Assembly (NCBI RefSeq): GCF_001425305.1
Contig: NZ_LMEE01000002.1
Location: 878,191 to 942,190, forward strand
Direction of reading: 5' to 3'
DNA: 64,000 nt
Origin: Phenylobacterium sp. Root1290
Lineage (GTDB): Bacteria; Pseudomonadota; Alphaproteobacteria; Caulobacterales; Caulobacteraceae
Part shown: piece after piece, positions 37,390 through 46,083 of the stretch
Position numbering within the stretch: the first letter of the stretch is position 1
Layout: every line of letters begins with the position of its first letter
Notes under the pieces: generated by a model
What the model saw: the letters and a program-made list of their open reading frames with translations, nothing else
What the model was told of the DNA's origin: nothing
Databases searched by the model: none
Made by a program: the position numbers and the translations under genes

Positions 37390-38979
37390 TCAGGCGGCCT
37401 CGGCTGGAGTAAGGGCGGCGGCCCGCCGCGCCCGCGCATCCTCGCGCAGGCGCAGGGCCAGGAGATAGACGAAGACCAGAAGCGAAAGCACGGCAATGAC
37501 GCGGAAGACGTCCGCATAGGCCAGGACGGTCGCCTCGCGCGTCGCCAGCTGCGCCAGCAACGCCAGGCCCTCGCCCTGTCGCAGGGCCGGGTCGCTGAGC
37601 GTGCCGCCATAGGCGCCTGCGTACTGGCGGACCCGGGCGGCGACCAGCGGGTCTGTCAGCAGCAGGCGTTCGACGATCTGGGCCGAGTGGGCCTTTTCGC
37701 GCACGGTCATCAGCGTGCCGAGAAACGCCGCGCCGGCCAGCGCGCCGATGCTCTGGCCCGCGCCGAAGATCACCGCGAAGCTGATGATGAACTCCTGCCC
37801 CTGGCGCATCGCGCGGCCGAACCCGGCCAGCATCGCAGCAGGCAGGAACAACGCGCTGGCGAAGGCGATCATGCCCTGGCTGAAGTACATCTGCTGGGGC
37901 CGCGTGAGGTTGGTCACGTTGCTGTCCCACCAGGCGCCGGCCGCGATCAGCAGCAGCGCGATCAGAGCCGGCGTGGAGACCCGCGCAGGATTGATCGTGG
38001 CGGCCACCGTGACGACCCCGGCCAGGGTGGCCCAGAACATCACCCAGGACAGTCCCCGCATCTGGTCGTTGTTCATGCCCATGGCCTGCAGGAAGCCGAA
38101 GGCGCCCACGCCCTGCTCTGACAGGACGATGCGGAACAGCAGGATGATCACCACCAGCCGCACCATGTCGGCGCTGGAGAGCCAGCGGATGTGCAGCAGC
38201 GGCTGCGCCCTGTGCAGCTCCACCAGGACCGAGGCGGCCAGCAGGATGATCGCGGCCACCAGCGCCCAGCCGAGCCATGGCGCGTCGAACCACCAGACGA
38301 ACCGTCCCTGGGCCAGCACCGCGCACAGCAGCGCCACTCCCGGCGCGAACAGCGCGAAGGTCAGGAAGTCCCGCGCCTGGAACATCTTCACCCGCGGCAT
38401 CGGCGGGACCCGTACTAGGTTGACGGCGACCAGGCACAGAAGGCTCAGCGCGATCTCGAGCAGGTAGAGCCCGTGCCACTGGCCGTTCTGCAGCAGCTCC
38501 GACGACACCAGCCGCGACAGCGGCGCGGCCAGCTGGCTCCAACTGACGCCCAGCGCGATGCCCATCGGCCGCCGGTGCTCGGGCACGGCGGCGATCATGT
38601 AGAGCAGCGCCATGGTCGACAGCGCCGTCGCCGCGATGCCCGAGGCCGCCCGCACCGCGATGGCCGAGCGCAGGTCGTCGGTGAACAGGTGGGCGATCGC
38701 CACGATGATAAACAGGCCCAGCCCGATGTCGCCGAACAGCCGCAGCCCGTATTGGAAGCGGAACTTGATCGCCAGCAGGCCGATGGTGGCGTTGGTGGCC
38801 GTATAGGCCGTCGACAGCCAGGCCGCCTCGCTGGGATAGGCGCCGAGCGAGCCCTGGATCCAGGGAAGGTTGTTGTTGACCAGGTTGAAGCCCAGCCCCT
38901 GGGTAAGGCCCAGCAGGAGCGAGACGCCGCCATAGGTGACATAGCGCTTCCAGCCGGTTGGCGGCTGCGCTCCGCCCAT
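37390..38979 (-). CDS. MFS transporter, DHA2 family (EmrB/QacA type) 14-TM drug exporter
   Basis: 529 residues with about 14 hydrophobic segments. TM1 is near 15-33 (YVTYGGVSLLLGLTQGLGFN), followed by WIQGSLGAYPSEAAWLSTAYT, whose W-x-x-x-A-Y pattern is DHA2-like. RPMGIALGVSWSQLAAPL carries a motif-C-like region. Proton-driven export. The adaptor TTG starts two bases after its stop, making a two-gene pump operon. The order pump then adaptor differs from E. coli emrAB. No dedicated regulator is adjacent, and the divergent aminotransferase lies 157 bases away. Confidence 0.9.
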   Translation of the reverse strand: MGGAQPPTGWKRYVTYGGVSLLLGLTQGLGFNLVNNNLPWIQGSLGAYPSEAAWLSTAYTATNATIGLLAIKFRFQYGLRLFGDIGLGLFIIVAIAHLFTDDLRSAIAVRAASGIAATALSTMALLYMIAAVPEHRRPMGIALGVSWSQLAAPLSRLVSSELLQNGQWHGLYLLEIALSLLCLVAVNLVRVPPMPRVKMFQARDFLTFALFAPGVALLCAVLAQGRFVWWFDAPWLGWALVAAIILLAASVLVELHRAQPLLHIRWLSSADMVRLVVIILLFRIVLSEQGVGAFGFLQAMGMNNDQMRGLSWVMFWATLAGVVTVAATINPARVSTPALIALLLIAAGAWWDSNVTNLTRPQQMYFSQGMIAFASALFLPAAMLAGFGRAMRQGQEFIISFAVIFGAGQSIGALAGAAFLGTLMTVREKAHSAQIVERLLLTDPLVAARVRQYAGAYGGTLSDPALRQGEGLALLAQLATREATVLAYADVFRVIAVLSLLVFVYLLALRLREDARARRAAALTPAEAA

Positions 38980-39136
38980 GGCTCATGCCCCTCCTCCGCC
39001 GGAGACGTCGCGCCGCAAGCTAGAGCGGGCGCTCCATCTCGACGTCACAACGCGCATAGTCGGTCCTCGGTCGCATCGCCGGGACGAGATCGCCGGGCGC
39101 CTCGCGATCCGTCGTCCAGGCATGCTAGGCAGTCTC

Positions 39137-40309
39137 ATGACCAATCCGATCTTCGCGAACCTGCCGACCACCATTTTCGAGGAAATGTCGGGACTGGCCC
39201 GCGACCTGGGCGCGATCAATCTCGGCCAGGGGTTTCCGGACGACCCGGGTCCGCTGGCGATCCGCGAGCGCGCCGCCGACGCGGTGCTCAACGGCTACAA
39301 CCAGTACCCGCCGATGGCCGGCCTGCCCGAGTTGCGCGCCGCCGTCGCCGCGCACTATGCGCGCACGCAAGGCCTGGACCTCGACTGGAAGACCGAGGTC
39401 ACCATCACCTCCGGCGCGACCGAAGCCCTGGCGGCGGCCTTCCTTGGCCTGATCCAGCCCGGCGACGAAGTGGTGGTTTTCCAGCCGCTCTACGACGCCT
39501 ACCTGCCGCTGATCCGCCGCGCGGGCGGCGTGCCGCGGCTGGTCAAGCTCAGCCCGCCGCACTGGCGCTTCGATCGCGCGATGCTTCAGGCCGCCTTCAG
39601 CCCGCGCACCCGGTTCGTCGTCCTCAACAACCCGATCAACCCCGCCGGAGCGGCGCTGCCGCGCGAAGACCTGGCTCTGCTGGCCGAGTTCTGCGTCGCG
39701 CACGACGCGATCGCCATCTGCGACGAGGTCTGGGAGCAGGTCGTCTTCGACGGCGTGGAGCACCTGCCGCTGATCGCCTTTCCGGGAATGCGCGAGCGCA
39801 CCGTGAAAATCGGCTCGGCGGGCAAGATGTTCGGCCTCACCGGCTGGAAAGTCGGCTTCCTCTGCGCCGAGGCCGAGCTGACGCGCGCGCTCTCGCGCAC
39901 CCACCAGTTCCTGACCTTCACCACCGCGCCCAACCTGCAGGCGGCCGTGGCCTGGGGCCTGGAGAACAGCGGCGACTGGTTCGAGGCCATGCCGAAGGCG
40001 CTGCAGCGGTCGCGGGACCGGCTGGCCGAGGGACTGGCCCGCGAGGGCTTCGTCACCCTGCCCGCCCAGGGCACCTATTTCCTCAACATCGACCTCGCAG
40101 CCTCAGGCGTCGAGGAGTCGGACCGCGCCTTCGCCCTGCGCGCGGTCAAGGAGGCGGGCGTGGCGAGCATTCCGGTGTCGGCCCTCTACGAGGAGGACCA
40201 CGTCACCACCATCCTTCGACTGTGCCTGGCCAAGAACGACGAGACCCTGGACGAGGGCGTGCGGCGCCTGGCCAAGGCACGCGACCTCTCGCGCGGCGTT
40301 CTCGCTTAG
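39137..40309 (+). CDS. PLP-dependent aminotransferase, class I/II (methionine/kynurenine-type)
   Basis: 390 residues from ATG 39137 (MTNPIFANLPTTIFEEMSGLA); earlier in-frame starts give a non-homologous extension. INLGQGFPDDPGP, FQPLYDAYLP, the PLP Lys in SAGKMFGLTGWKVGF and the C-terminal RLCLAKNDETLDEGVRRL are typical of the YbdL/kynurenine aminotransferase group. Expected reaction: transfer of an amino group from methionine, kynurenine or aromatic amino acids to a 2-oxo acid. Divergent from the MFS gene. Substrate unproven. Confidence 0.88.
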   Translation: MTNPIFANLPTTIFEEMSGLARDLGAINLGQGFPDDPGPLAIRERAADAVLNGYNQYPPMAGLPELRAAVAAHYARTQGLDLDWKTEVTITSGATEALAAAFLGLIQPGDEVVVFQPLYDAYLPLIRRAGGVPRLVKLSPPHWRFDRAMLQAAFSPRTRFVVLNNPINPAGAALPREDLALLAEFCVAHDAIAICDEVWEQVVFDGVEHLPLIAFPGMRERTVKIGSAGKMFGLTGWKVGFLCAEAELTRALSRTHQFLTFTTAPNLQAAVAWGLENSGDWFEAMPKALQRSRDRLAEGLAREGFVTLPAQGTYFLNIDLAASGVEESDRAFALRAVKEAGVASIPVSALYEEDHVTTILRLCLAKNDETLDEGVRRLAKARDLSRGVLA

Positions 40310-40403
40310 AATGAGCGCCTAGTAGCGCGCAGGTTGTCTCTGGTTCCAGATGCGCGCAGGCTGTGCCTATCGTTGCGAGAGACCGTCTCGAGAGGAACGA
40401 CCG

Positions 40404-41066
40404 ATGCACCTAAGCCTGAGACAAGCTGCGCATGTCGGCCTTGCGCTGGTCACCGCGAGCGCGGGTCTGACCGCAGGCAGCGTCGCGAACGCCCAATACT
40501 TCCCGTATCTCTCGTCGCGCCCCTATCAGGCCTACGGGCCGGCCGATCCTTGCGCACGCACCGCCGCCGAGCGGCGCCTGGGCTGGGGCATTGTCGGCCT
40601 GCTGGCCGGGGCCTGGGCCGGCGGCGCGGCCGCAGCGGCCGGGGTCGTCGCCGAGGGCGCGGCGCTTGGCGGCTTCGTCGGCTCGATCCTCGGCGGCAAC
40701 GCCGGCGCGCGCTCAGCCGCGTGCGGCACCGCCGCGCTGGCCGCCGCGCAGGGCTCCTACGGCCCCTTCTACGGCCAGGGCTACCCCGCGCAGTACGGCG
40801 GGCATCCGAGCTACGCGGTGGGTGGCGCCCAGCCGGTGACCTTCTACGAATACCGCAGGACCTATCGGTCGTTCACGCCGTGCTGCGAGGGCGGCCAGCC
40901 GCCTCAGGGCTTCTCCGACCAGGGCGGCTATGCTCAGGGGCCGGAGCCCCAGTACCAGCAGCAGCAGCCGCCTCCTCCGCCCCAGCAGTATGCGCCGCCG
41001 CCTCAGTATCAGCCGCCGATGCCGCCGCAATATCAGGGCCATCCGCAGCTCTATCCGCGCAACTAG
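40404..41066 (+). CDS. Secreted protein with a Gly/Ala-rich segment and Pro/Gln-rich C-terminus
   Basis: 220 residues from ATG 40404 (AGAGGA seven bases upstream). The signal peptide MHLSLRQAAHVGLALVTASAGLTAGSVANA is followed by a compact Gly/Ala-rich hydrophobic stretch, GWGIVGLLAGAWAGGAAAAAG then GGFVGSILGGNAG, resembling glycine-zipper helices that associate with membranes. A Tyr/Gly region and a C-terminal stretch with repeated Pro-Gln-Tyr (EPQYQQQQPPPPPQQYAPPP) follow. I do not recognise a family. Possibly an outer-membrane or surface-associated protein. Low-complexity composition makes homology by eye unreliable. Confidence 0.75.
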   Translation: MHLSLRQAAHVGLALVTASAGLTAGSVANAQYFPYLSSRPYQAYGPADPCARTAAERRLGWGIVGLLAGAWAGGAAAAAGVVAEGAALGGFVGSILGGNAGARSAACGTAALAAAQGSYGPFYGQGYPAQYGGHPSYAVGGAQPVTFYEYRRTYRSFTPCCEGGQPPQGFSDQGGYAQGPEPQYQQQQPPPPPQQYAPPPQYQPPMPPQYQGHPQLYPRN

Positions 41067-41074
41067 CGCGCCAA

Positions 41075-41101
41075 GGCCGGAAGCGACGAGCGCTTCCGGC
41101 C
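41075..41101. terminator. Bidirectional hairpin terminator
   Basis: Perfect 11-base stem GGCCGGAAGCG with loop ACGAG, placed between the converging secreted-protein gene (stop 41066) and the SDR gene (stop 41112). T tracts are weak on both sides. Confidence 0.6.
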
Positions 41102-41111
41102 CAGCCTTCGA

Positions 41112-41876
41112 TCAGGACGTCGAGCCGCCGTCGATGACGACGGTCTGGCCGGTCATCCACGAGCCGGCCTTCGAGGCCAGGAACACGGCGCCGCCGGCGA
41201 TGTCGTCCGGCTCGCCCAAACGGCGCAGCGGCGTGCCCGAAGAGGCGCGCTTCTCACCTTCCGGCGTATCCCAGAGCGCCTTGGCGAAATCGGTCTTCAC
41301 CAGGCCCGGCGCAATGCAGTTGACGCGGATATTGTCCGGCGACAGCTCCTGGGCGAGGTTGCGCGCCAGCTGCATGTCGGCCGCCTTGGAAATCGCATAG
41401 GCGCCGATCACCGAGGTGCCGCGCAGGCCGCCGATCGACGAGATGATGATGACCGAGCCGTCCTTCCGCTCGCGCATCTCCGGCGCGACCATGTTGATCA
41501 GCCAGTTGTTGGCGATGACGTTGTTCTCGAGGATCTTGCGGAACTGGTCGTCGGCGATGCCGCTCATCGGTCCGTAGTAGGGATTGGAGGCCGCGTTGCA
41601 GACCAGGATGTCGATCTTGCCGAACGCCTTGCGGGTCTCGTCGACCAGGCGCTGAAGGTCTTCCTTGGAGGAGATGTTGGCCGGCACGGCGATGGCCGCG
41701 CCCGGATGCTTGGCGTTGATCTCGGCGGCGACTTCCTCGCACGGGCCGGCCTTGCGCGACGAGATCGTCACCTTGGCGCCATGCTCGGCCATTCGCTCGG
41801 CGATCGCCTTGCCGATCCCGCGCGAGGATCCGGTGATGACAGCGACCTTACCGGTCAGGTCGAACAGTTCGCCCAT
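41112..41876 (-). CDS. SDR family oxidoreductase (Rossmann-fold NAD(P)-dependent)
   Basis: 254 residues from ATG 41876, preceded by GGAGGG at eight bases; the GTG six codons upstream overlaps that site. TGSSRGIGKAIAERM (cofactor), CNAASNPYY (the NNAG position), Ser in VIIISSIGG and YAISKAADMQLARNLA (Tyr and Lys) give the complete classical triad. C-terminal GGSTS is the family end. It resembles DHRS4-like carbonyl reductases or 3-oxoacyl reductases. The substrate is unknown. Divergent from the epoxide-hydrolase-like gene (90-base gap). Confidence 0.88.
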   Translation of the reverse strand: MGELFDLTGKVAVITGSSRGIGKAIAERMAEHGAKVTISSRKAGPCEEVAAEINAKHPGAAIAVPANISSKEDLQRLVDETRKAFGKIDILVCNAASNPYYGPMSGIADDQFRKILENNVIANNWLINMVAPEMRERKDGSVIIISSIGGLRGTSVIGAYAISKAADMQLARNLAQELSPDNIRVNCIAPGLVKTDFAKALWDTPEGEKRASSGTPLRRLGEPDDIAGGAVFLASKAGSWMTGQTVVIDGGSTS

Positions 41877-41965
41877 GGCGTTCCCTCCAAACACGTGTTT
41901 GATTTTATCGTCGCCATTTGCGGCGCCGGGCGACGTTGGGTCAAGCGGTTCGGGGAGAAGCCGAC

Positions 41966-42931
41966 ATGCCGGAATTTCGTGAGATAGCGCTGGCGGAGGT
42001 CACCCTCCGCGCCGCAGTCCAAGGCGCCGGTCCGCTGGTGGTCATGGTCCATGGCTTTCCTGAGAGCTGGTACAGCTGGCGCCACCAGATGGGGCCGATC
42101 GCGGAGGCCGGCTTCACCGCCTGCGCCATCGATGTGCGCGGCTATGGCGGCTCCTCGCGGCCCGAGCCCATCGAGGCCTATGACATGGAGCACATGGTCG
42201 CCGACGTCGCCGGAGTGGTCGAGGCGCTCAGCCCCGATGCGCCCGCCGTGCTGATCGGCCACGACTGGGGCGCGCCGATCGTCTGGAACACCGCCCTGGT
42301 CCGGCCCGATCGCGTGCGGGCGGTCGCGGGGCTGTCGGTGCCCTACACCGGCGTGCCCAAGCGTCCGTTCAGCGACATGATCGAAAGTGTGTTCACCAGC
42401 CGCGGCAAGTTCTTCTACCAGGCCTGGTTCCAGAACGTCGGGCCGGCGGAGGCCGAGCTCGAGGCGAACGTCCGCGACGGCTTGCGCAAGTTCTACTACG
42501 CGATCAGCGGCGATGCGCCCGACGGGACCTGGCCGAATGACAAGACCCACGGCCAGACCCTGCTCGAGGGACTCGTGAATCCCGATCCCTTCCCCGCATG
42601 GCTGAACGACGCCGACCTCGACTACTATGTCGGCGAGTTCGAGCGGTCCGGGTTCCGGGGCCCGATCAACCGCTACCGCAATCATCAGCGCGACTTCGAG
42701 TATCTGAGCCGGTTCGAGGGCCGCAAGATCGAGCAGCCGTCGCTGTTCGTCGGCGGCGAGCGCGACTTGGTGCTGTCGATGCTGGGCAAGGGCGACCTGA
42801 TGGCGATCATGGGCGCGGAGATGCCGAACCTGCGCGGGGCCGACGTCCTGCCCGGCTGCGGTCACTGGACCCAGCAGGAGCGCCCGCAGGAGGTGAATGC
42901 TCGCCTGCTGCCCTGGCTCAAGTCGCTCTAG
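41966..42931 (+). CDS. Alpha/beta hydrolase, epoxide-hydrolase-like
   Basis: 321 residues from ATG 41966 with GGGGAG upstream. Oxyanion motif HGFPESWYSW, Asp nucleophile in LIGHDWGAPIVW, His in GCGHWTQQERP, acid in GGERDLVLS region, and the cap motif DYYVGEFERSGFRGPINRYRN containing Tyr residues that open the epoxide. Asp rather than Ser at the nucleophile elbow indicates soluble epoxide hydrolase or haloalkane-dehalogenase-type chemistry; HGFPESW and the paired cap Tyr favour epoxide hydrolase. Cytoplasmic. Short intergenic space to the TSUP gene. Confidence 0.87.
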   Translation: MPEFREIALAEVTLRAAVQGAGPLVVMVHGFPESWYSWRHQMGPIAEAGFTACAIDVRGYGGSSRPEPIEAYDMEHMVADVAGVVEALSPDAPAVLIGHDWGAPIVWNTALVRPDRVRAVAGLSVPYTGVPKRPFSDMIESVFTSRGKFFYQAWFQNVGPAEAELEANVRDGLRKFYYAISGDAPDGTWPNDKTHGQTLLEGLVNPDPFPAWLNDADLDYYVGEFERSGFRGPINRYRNHQRDFEYLSRFEGRKIEQPSLFVGGERDLVLSMLGKGDLMAIMGAEMPNLRGADVLPGCGHWTQQERPQEVNARLLPWLKSL

Positions 42932-43005
42932 CCTTCGCCGATCGCGAAGGCTGACCACGGCGAAGGCGCATTGCGCGCCCACACGGGGCGCGCCAGCCTG
43001 ACGGC

Positions 43006-43758
43006 ATGGGTAGCGAATTCCTGTTGCTGGGCGCGGGACTGCTGGCGGGCGCCATGAACGCCCTGGCCGGCGGCGGCTCCTTCGTGACCTTGCCGGCCCT
43101 GATCGCAGCGGGCGTGCCTTCGGTCGCGGCGAACGCCTCCAGCACGGTGGCGCTCTATCCCGGCGGCCTGGCCAGCGCCTGGGTCTACCGCCAGGGCCTC
43201 ACCGAGGTCTGCGGCGTGCCGATCCGGCCGATGCTGATCGTCACCCTGGTCGGCGGGCTGGCGGGCAGTCTGCTGCTGCTGTGGACGCCATCCTCGACCT
43301 TCGACGTCGTCCTGCCGTGGCTGTTGCTGACCGCGACCCTGGCGCTGGCCTTCGGCCCGACGATCGCACCCTGGCTGCAGAAGCACGCCCGGCTGGGCGC
43401 CGGACCAATTCTGGCCCTGCAGTTCGGGCTAGGCGTCTATGGCGGCTATTTCGGCGGCGCGGTGGGCCTGATGATGATGGCCGCCTGGAGCCTGTTGGCC
43501 GGGGTGGATCTGAAGCAGCTCAACCCGCCGCGCACGCTGATGGTCAGCGCCGCCAACTCCATCGCCGTGCTCTGCTTCGTGATCGCCGGGGCGGTGCGGT
43601 GGCCGGAGACCTTGATCGTCGGCGCCGGCGCGATCGTGGGCGGATACCTGGGCGCGCACCTGGGAAAGCGGCTGGATCCGAGGATGGTCCGCGCCGCGAC
43701 CATCGCCCTGTCGGTCGTGATGACGGCGGTGTTCTTCGTGCGGGCCGCGCGCGGCTAG
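43006..43758 (+). CDS. TSUP family transporter (TauE/SafE-like)
   Basis: 250 residues, about eight TM helices in two repeats. AGAMNALAGGGSFVTLPALIAAGV and GVYGGYFGGAVGLMMMAAWSLL are the duplicated TSUP half-motifs (quoted as ALAGGGSFVTLP and GGYFGGAVGLMM). Family members export sulfite, sulfoacetate or related anions. The true substrate cannot be read. Its TAG overlaps the convergent extensin-like gene's stop in CTAG at 43755-43758. Confidence 0.88.
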   Translation: MGSEFLLLGAGLLAGAMNALAGGGSFVTLPALIAAGVPSVAANASSTVALYPGGLASAWVYRQGLTEVCGVPIRPMLIVTLVGGLAGSLLLLWTPSSTFDVVLPWLLLTATLALAFGPTIAPWLQKHARLGAGPILALQFGLGVYGGYFGGAVGLMMMAAWSLLAGVDLKQLNPPRTLMVSAANSIAVLCFVIAGAVRWPETLIVGAGAIVGGYLGAHLGKRLDPRMVRAATIALSVVMTAVFFVRAARG

Positions 43759-44483
43759 CGGCAGCGCAGGTACGGCCCGGTGTCCAGGTGCAGGTGATCG
43801 CGGTGAGCGGCGTTGTAGTCGGGGCTGAGGGTCACATGGAACCAGCGACACGCCTCGTCACGGGCGCGGCGCAGGAAGGCGCCCTTCCGGTCGTCGCCGT
43901 CGAACTGGCCCAGGACGCGCAGCTTGCGCCCTTCCGCCGTGGTGAAGCCGCCGACATCGAGGGCGTTGGCGAAGGCGTGCTGGCTGCGCGGTCCGTCCGA
44001 ACGGCCGTACATGTTGCGGCAGGCATAGGTCCCCATGTGGTCGACGCTTGCGATCGGCTCGCCCAGCAACTCGCGAGCCGCCGGCTGCAGGCCGTATCGG
44101 TCCCAGGCCGCATAGGTCAGGGCCTGACGGCAGGTCATCACGGGGGCGGCCGGCGCGAGCGGCGTCGTCCCGCTGCGCAGCCGCACGGCGTCGAGCTGCG
44201 AACACCCGGACTCCCGGCGGGGCGGGCTTTCGCTGAAGCCGACGCCGCCGGCGCGCAGGGCCGCGCGGCAGCGAGCGGGATCGGCCACGGCGCGCTCAAG
44301 CTGGTAGCGCGTGGCCAGTCCTGGCGGCTCAGACAGCCGCAGCGGCTTCCAAGGCAGGTCCTGCGGCGGCGCGGCGGCGTCGGCCCAGCACACCAGGGCC
44401 GCCAGAACCAATGCGGCGTCCGTCAGGCACGCCCATAGCGCCCCCAAAAAGACGCCGCGCGATGGGAACGCGATCAGGCGCAC
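43755..44483 (-). CDS. Extensin-like C-terminal domain protein (VanY/M15-like fold)
   Basis: 242 residues from GTG 44483. The N-terminal hydrophobic anchor (FLGALWACLTDAALVLAALVCWADA) is probably an uncleaved or late-cut signal. The domain contains SxHxxxxAxD in SQHAFANALDVGGF and the final DHLHLDTGPYLRCR, the metal-binding His/Asp pattern of D-Ala-D-Ala carboxypeptidase/M15-like enzymes. Six or more cysteines suggest disulfides in the periplasm. Likely acts on peptidoglycan, but no activity is proven for the extensin-like family. Divergent from the M20 peptidase gene. Confidence 0.82.
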   Translation of the reverse strand: MRLIAFPSRGVFLGALWACLTDAALVLAALVCWADAAAPPQDLPWKPLRLSEPPGLATRYQLERAVADPARCRAALRAGGVGFSESPPRRESGCSQLDAVRLRSGTTPLAPAAPVMTCRQALTYAAWDRYGLQPAARELLGEPIASVDHMGTYACRNMYGRSDGPRSQHAFANALDVGGFTTAEGRKLRVLGQFDGDDRKGAFLRRARDEACRWFHVTLSPDYNAAHRDHLHLDTGPYLRCR

Positions 44484-44546
44484 GCGATGCGGCTTTTCTT
44501 CCCTAAGGGCGCCGACCTATGGTCGCATCGCACTGGAGAGGGACGC

Positions 44547-46022
44547 ATGAAACTCATCGGCAAAGTCGCACTGGCGCTGGTCGGACTGATCTTGCTGCTC
44601 GCGGCCATAGTCGTGGTCAGGACGCTGACCTACAAGCCCGCGGCGGGCGCGGACCTCTCCCAGGTCAAACTGGCGCCGGCGGTGGCGATCGACTCCGCCA
44701 AGGCGGCCGAGCACCTGTCGCAGTCGATCCGCTTCCAGACCATCAGCCATCAGGACAAGGCCGACAACCAGTTGGCCGAGTGGGAAAAGCTGCACGCCTG
44801 GCTGCAGACCACCTATCCGGCCGCCCATGCCGCCATGACCCGCGAGGTCGTGGCCGGCCATACGCTGGTCTACACTTGGGCGGGTTCGGACCCGAGCCTG
44901 GCGCCGGTCGTGCTCATGGCCCACCAGGACGTGGTGCCGGTGACGCCAGGCACCGAGGACGACTGGAAGTACGCGCCATTCGAAGGAACGATCGCCGAGG
45001 GCGCCGTCTGGGGCCGCGGGGCGATCGACGACAAGGGCTCGCTGATCACCCTGTTCGAAGGCGTCGAGGCCCTGGCGACCCAGGGCTTCAAGCCCAAGCG
45101 CACCGTGATCCTGGTGTCCGGTCATGACGAGGAAGCCGGGGGGACGGGCGCCCAGGCGGCTGCCGAGCTCTTCAAGTCCCGCGGGATCAAGGCGCAGTTC
45201 GTTCTCGACGAGGGGATGGCCATCATCTCCGACAATCCGCTGACCGGCGGGCCGGTTGCACTGATCGGCATCGCCGAGAAGGGCTACGCCACGCTCATGG
45301 TCACGGCCGAAGCCGTCGGCGGCCACTCCTCGGCCCCGCCGGCTGACTCCGGCGGCGTGCTGACCCTGGCCAGGGCGGTGACCAAGATCGCCGAAGACCA
45401 GGCGCCGATGAAGCTCGACGGGCCCGGCGGCCAGATGATGGAGACCCTCGCGCCCCAAGGCTCGTTCATGATCCGGATGGCGATGGCCAATCGCTGGCTG
45501 TTCGAGCCGCTGATCATCAAGCAGGCCGCCGCCTCGCCCGCCGGCGCGGCGCTGCTGCACACCACCATCGCCCCGACCATGCTGAAGGGCAGTCCCAAGG
45601 AAAACGTCCTGCCGCAGGACGCCACCGCGTGGATCAACTACCGCATCGCACCGGGCGACAGCTCGGCCGCGGTCATGGACCGGGCCAAGGCGGCGGTCGG
45701 CGACCTGCCGGTCGCCTTCGCCTGGAGCCGCGCGCCGAACGAGCCCTCGCCCGTCTCGTCGACCACGTCGGAAGCCTGGAAGATGGTCGCGGCCCTGGCC
45801 GGAGACACCGCCAAGGCGCCCGTCGCGCCCAGCCTGGTCACCGCCGGCACCGACAGCCGCTACATGACCGGCGTGGCCGTCGATGTGTACCGCTTCCAGC
45901 CGATGGTGTTCTCGATGGAGACCATCAAGATGATCCACGGCACCAACGAACACATGTCACTGCAGAATCTGGAACGCGCCGTTCAGTTTTATGCGCGATT
46001 GATCGCCACGTCGGCCGGCTAG
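44547..46022 (+). CDS. M20 family peptidase (PM20D1/carboxypeptidase-S-like), membrane-anchored
   Basis: 491 residues from ATG 44547 (GAGAGGGA upstream). An N-terminal TM about 5-26 (GKVALALVGLILLLAAIVVV) places the catalytic domain outside the cytoplasm. Metal sites: MAHQDVVPVTP, GRGAIDDKGSLITL and GHDEEAGGTGAQ (catalytic Glu). VLDEGMAI and IHGTNEHMS complete the PM20D1/CPS1 pattern. These enzymes cleave or form N-acyl amino acids and dipeptides. The terminal His-containing motif is displaced (TDSRYMTG, normally T-D-S-R-H/Y). Followed 61 bases later by the ClpP-like gene. Confidence 0.87.
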   Translation: MKLIGKVALALVGLILLLAAIVVVRTLTYKPAAGADLSQVKLAPAVAIDSAKAAEHLSQSIRFQTISHQDKADNQLAEWEKLHAWLQTTYPAAHAAMTREVVAGHTLVYTWAGSDPSLAPVVLMAHQDVVPVTPGTEDDWKYAPFEGTIAEGAVWGRGAIDDKGSLITLFEGVEALATQGFKPKRTVILVSGHDEEAGGTGAQAAAELFKSRGIKAQFVLDEGMAIISDNPLTGGPVALIGIAEKGYATLMVTAEAVGGHSSAPPADSGGVLTLARAVTKIAEDQAPMKLDGPGGQMMETLAPQGSFMIRMAMANRWLFEPLIIKQAAASPAGAALLHTTIAPTMLKGSPKENVLPQDATAWINYRIAPGDSSAAVMDRAKAAVGDLPVAFAWSRAPNEPSPVSSTTSEAWKMVAALAGDTAKAPVAPSLVTAGTDSRYMTGVAVDVYRFQPMVFSMETIKMIHGTNEHMSLQNLERAVQFYARLIATSAG

Positions 46023-46083
46023 CCCTTGCGAAGCGCCGCCGCGCATCGCACGTTCCGGACTAACTGAATTGGAGACCCCATTT

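Noticed and set aside
36314-38986. An 890-residue open frame that would fuse the MFS gene region with the adaptor
   Set aside because: Its N-terminal 500 residues are the MFS gene read in another frame (Arg/Gly/Pro-rich nonsense). Only the last 357 residues are the HlyD/EmrA adaptor, starting at TTG 37387.
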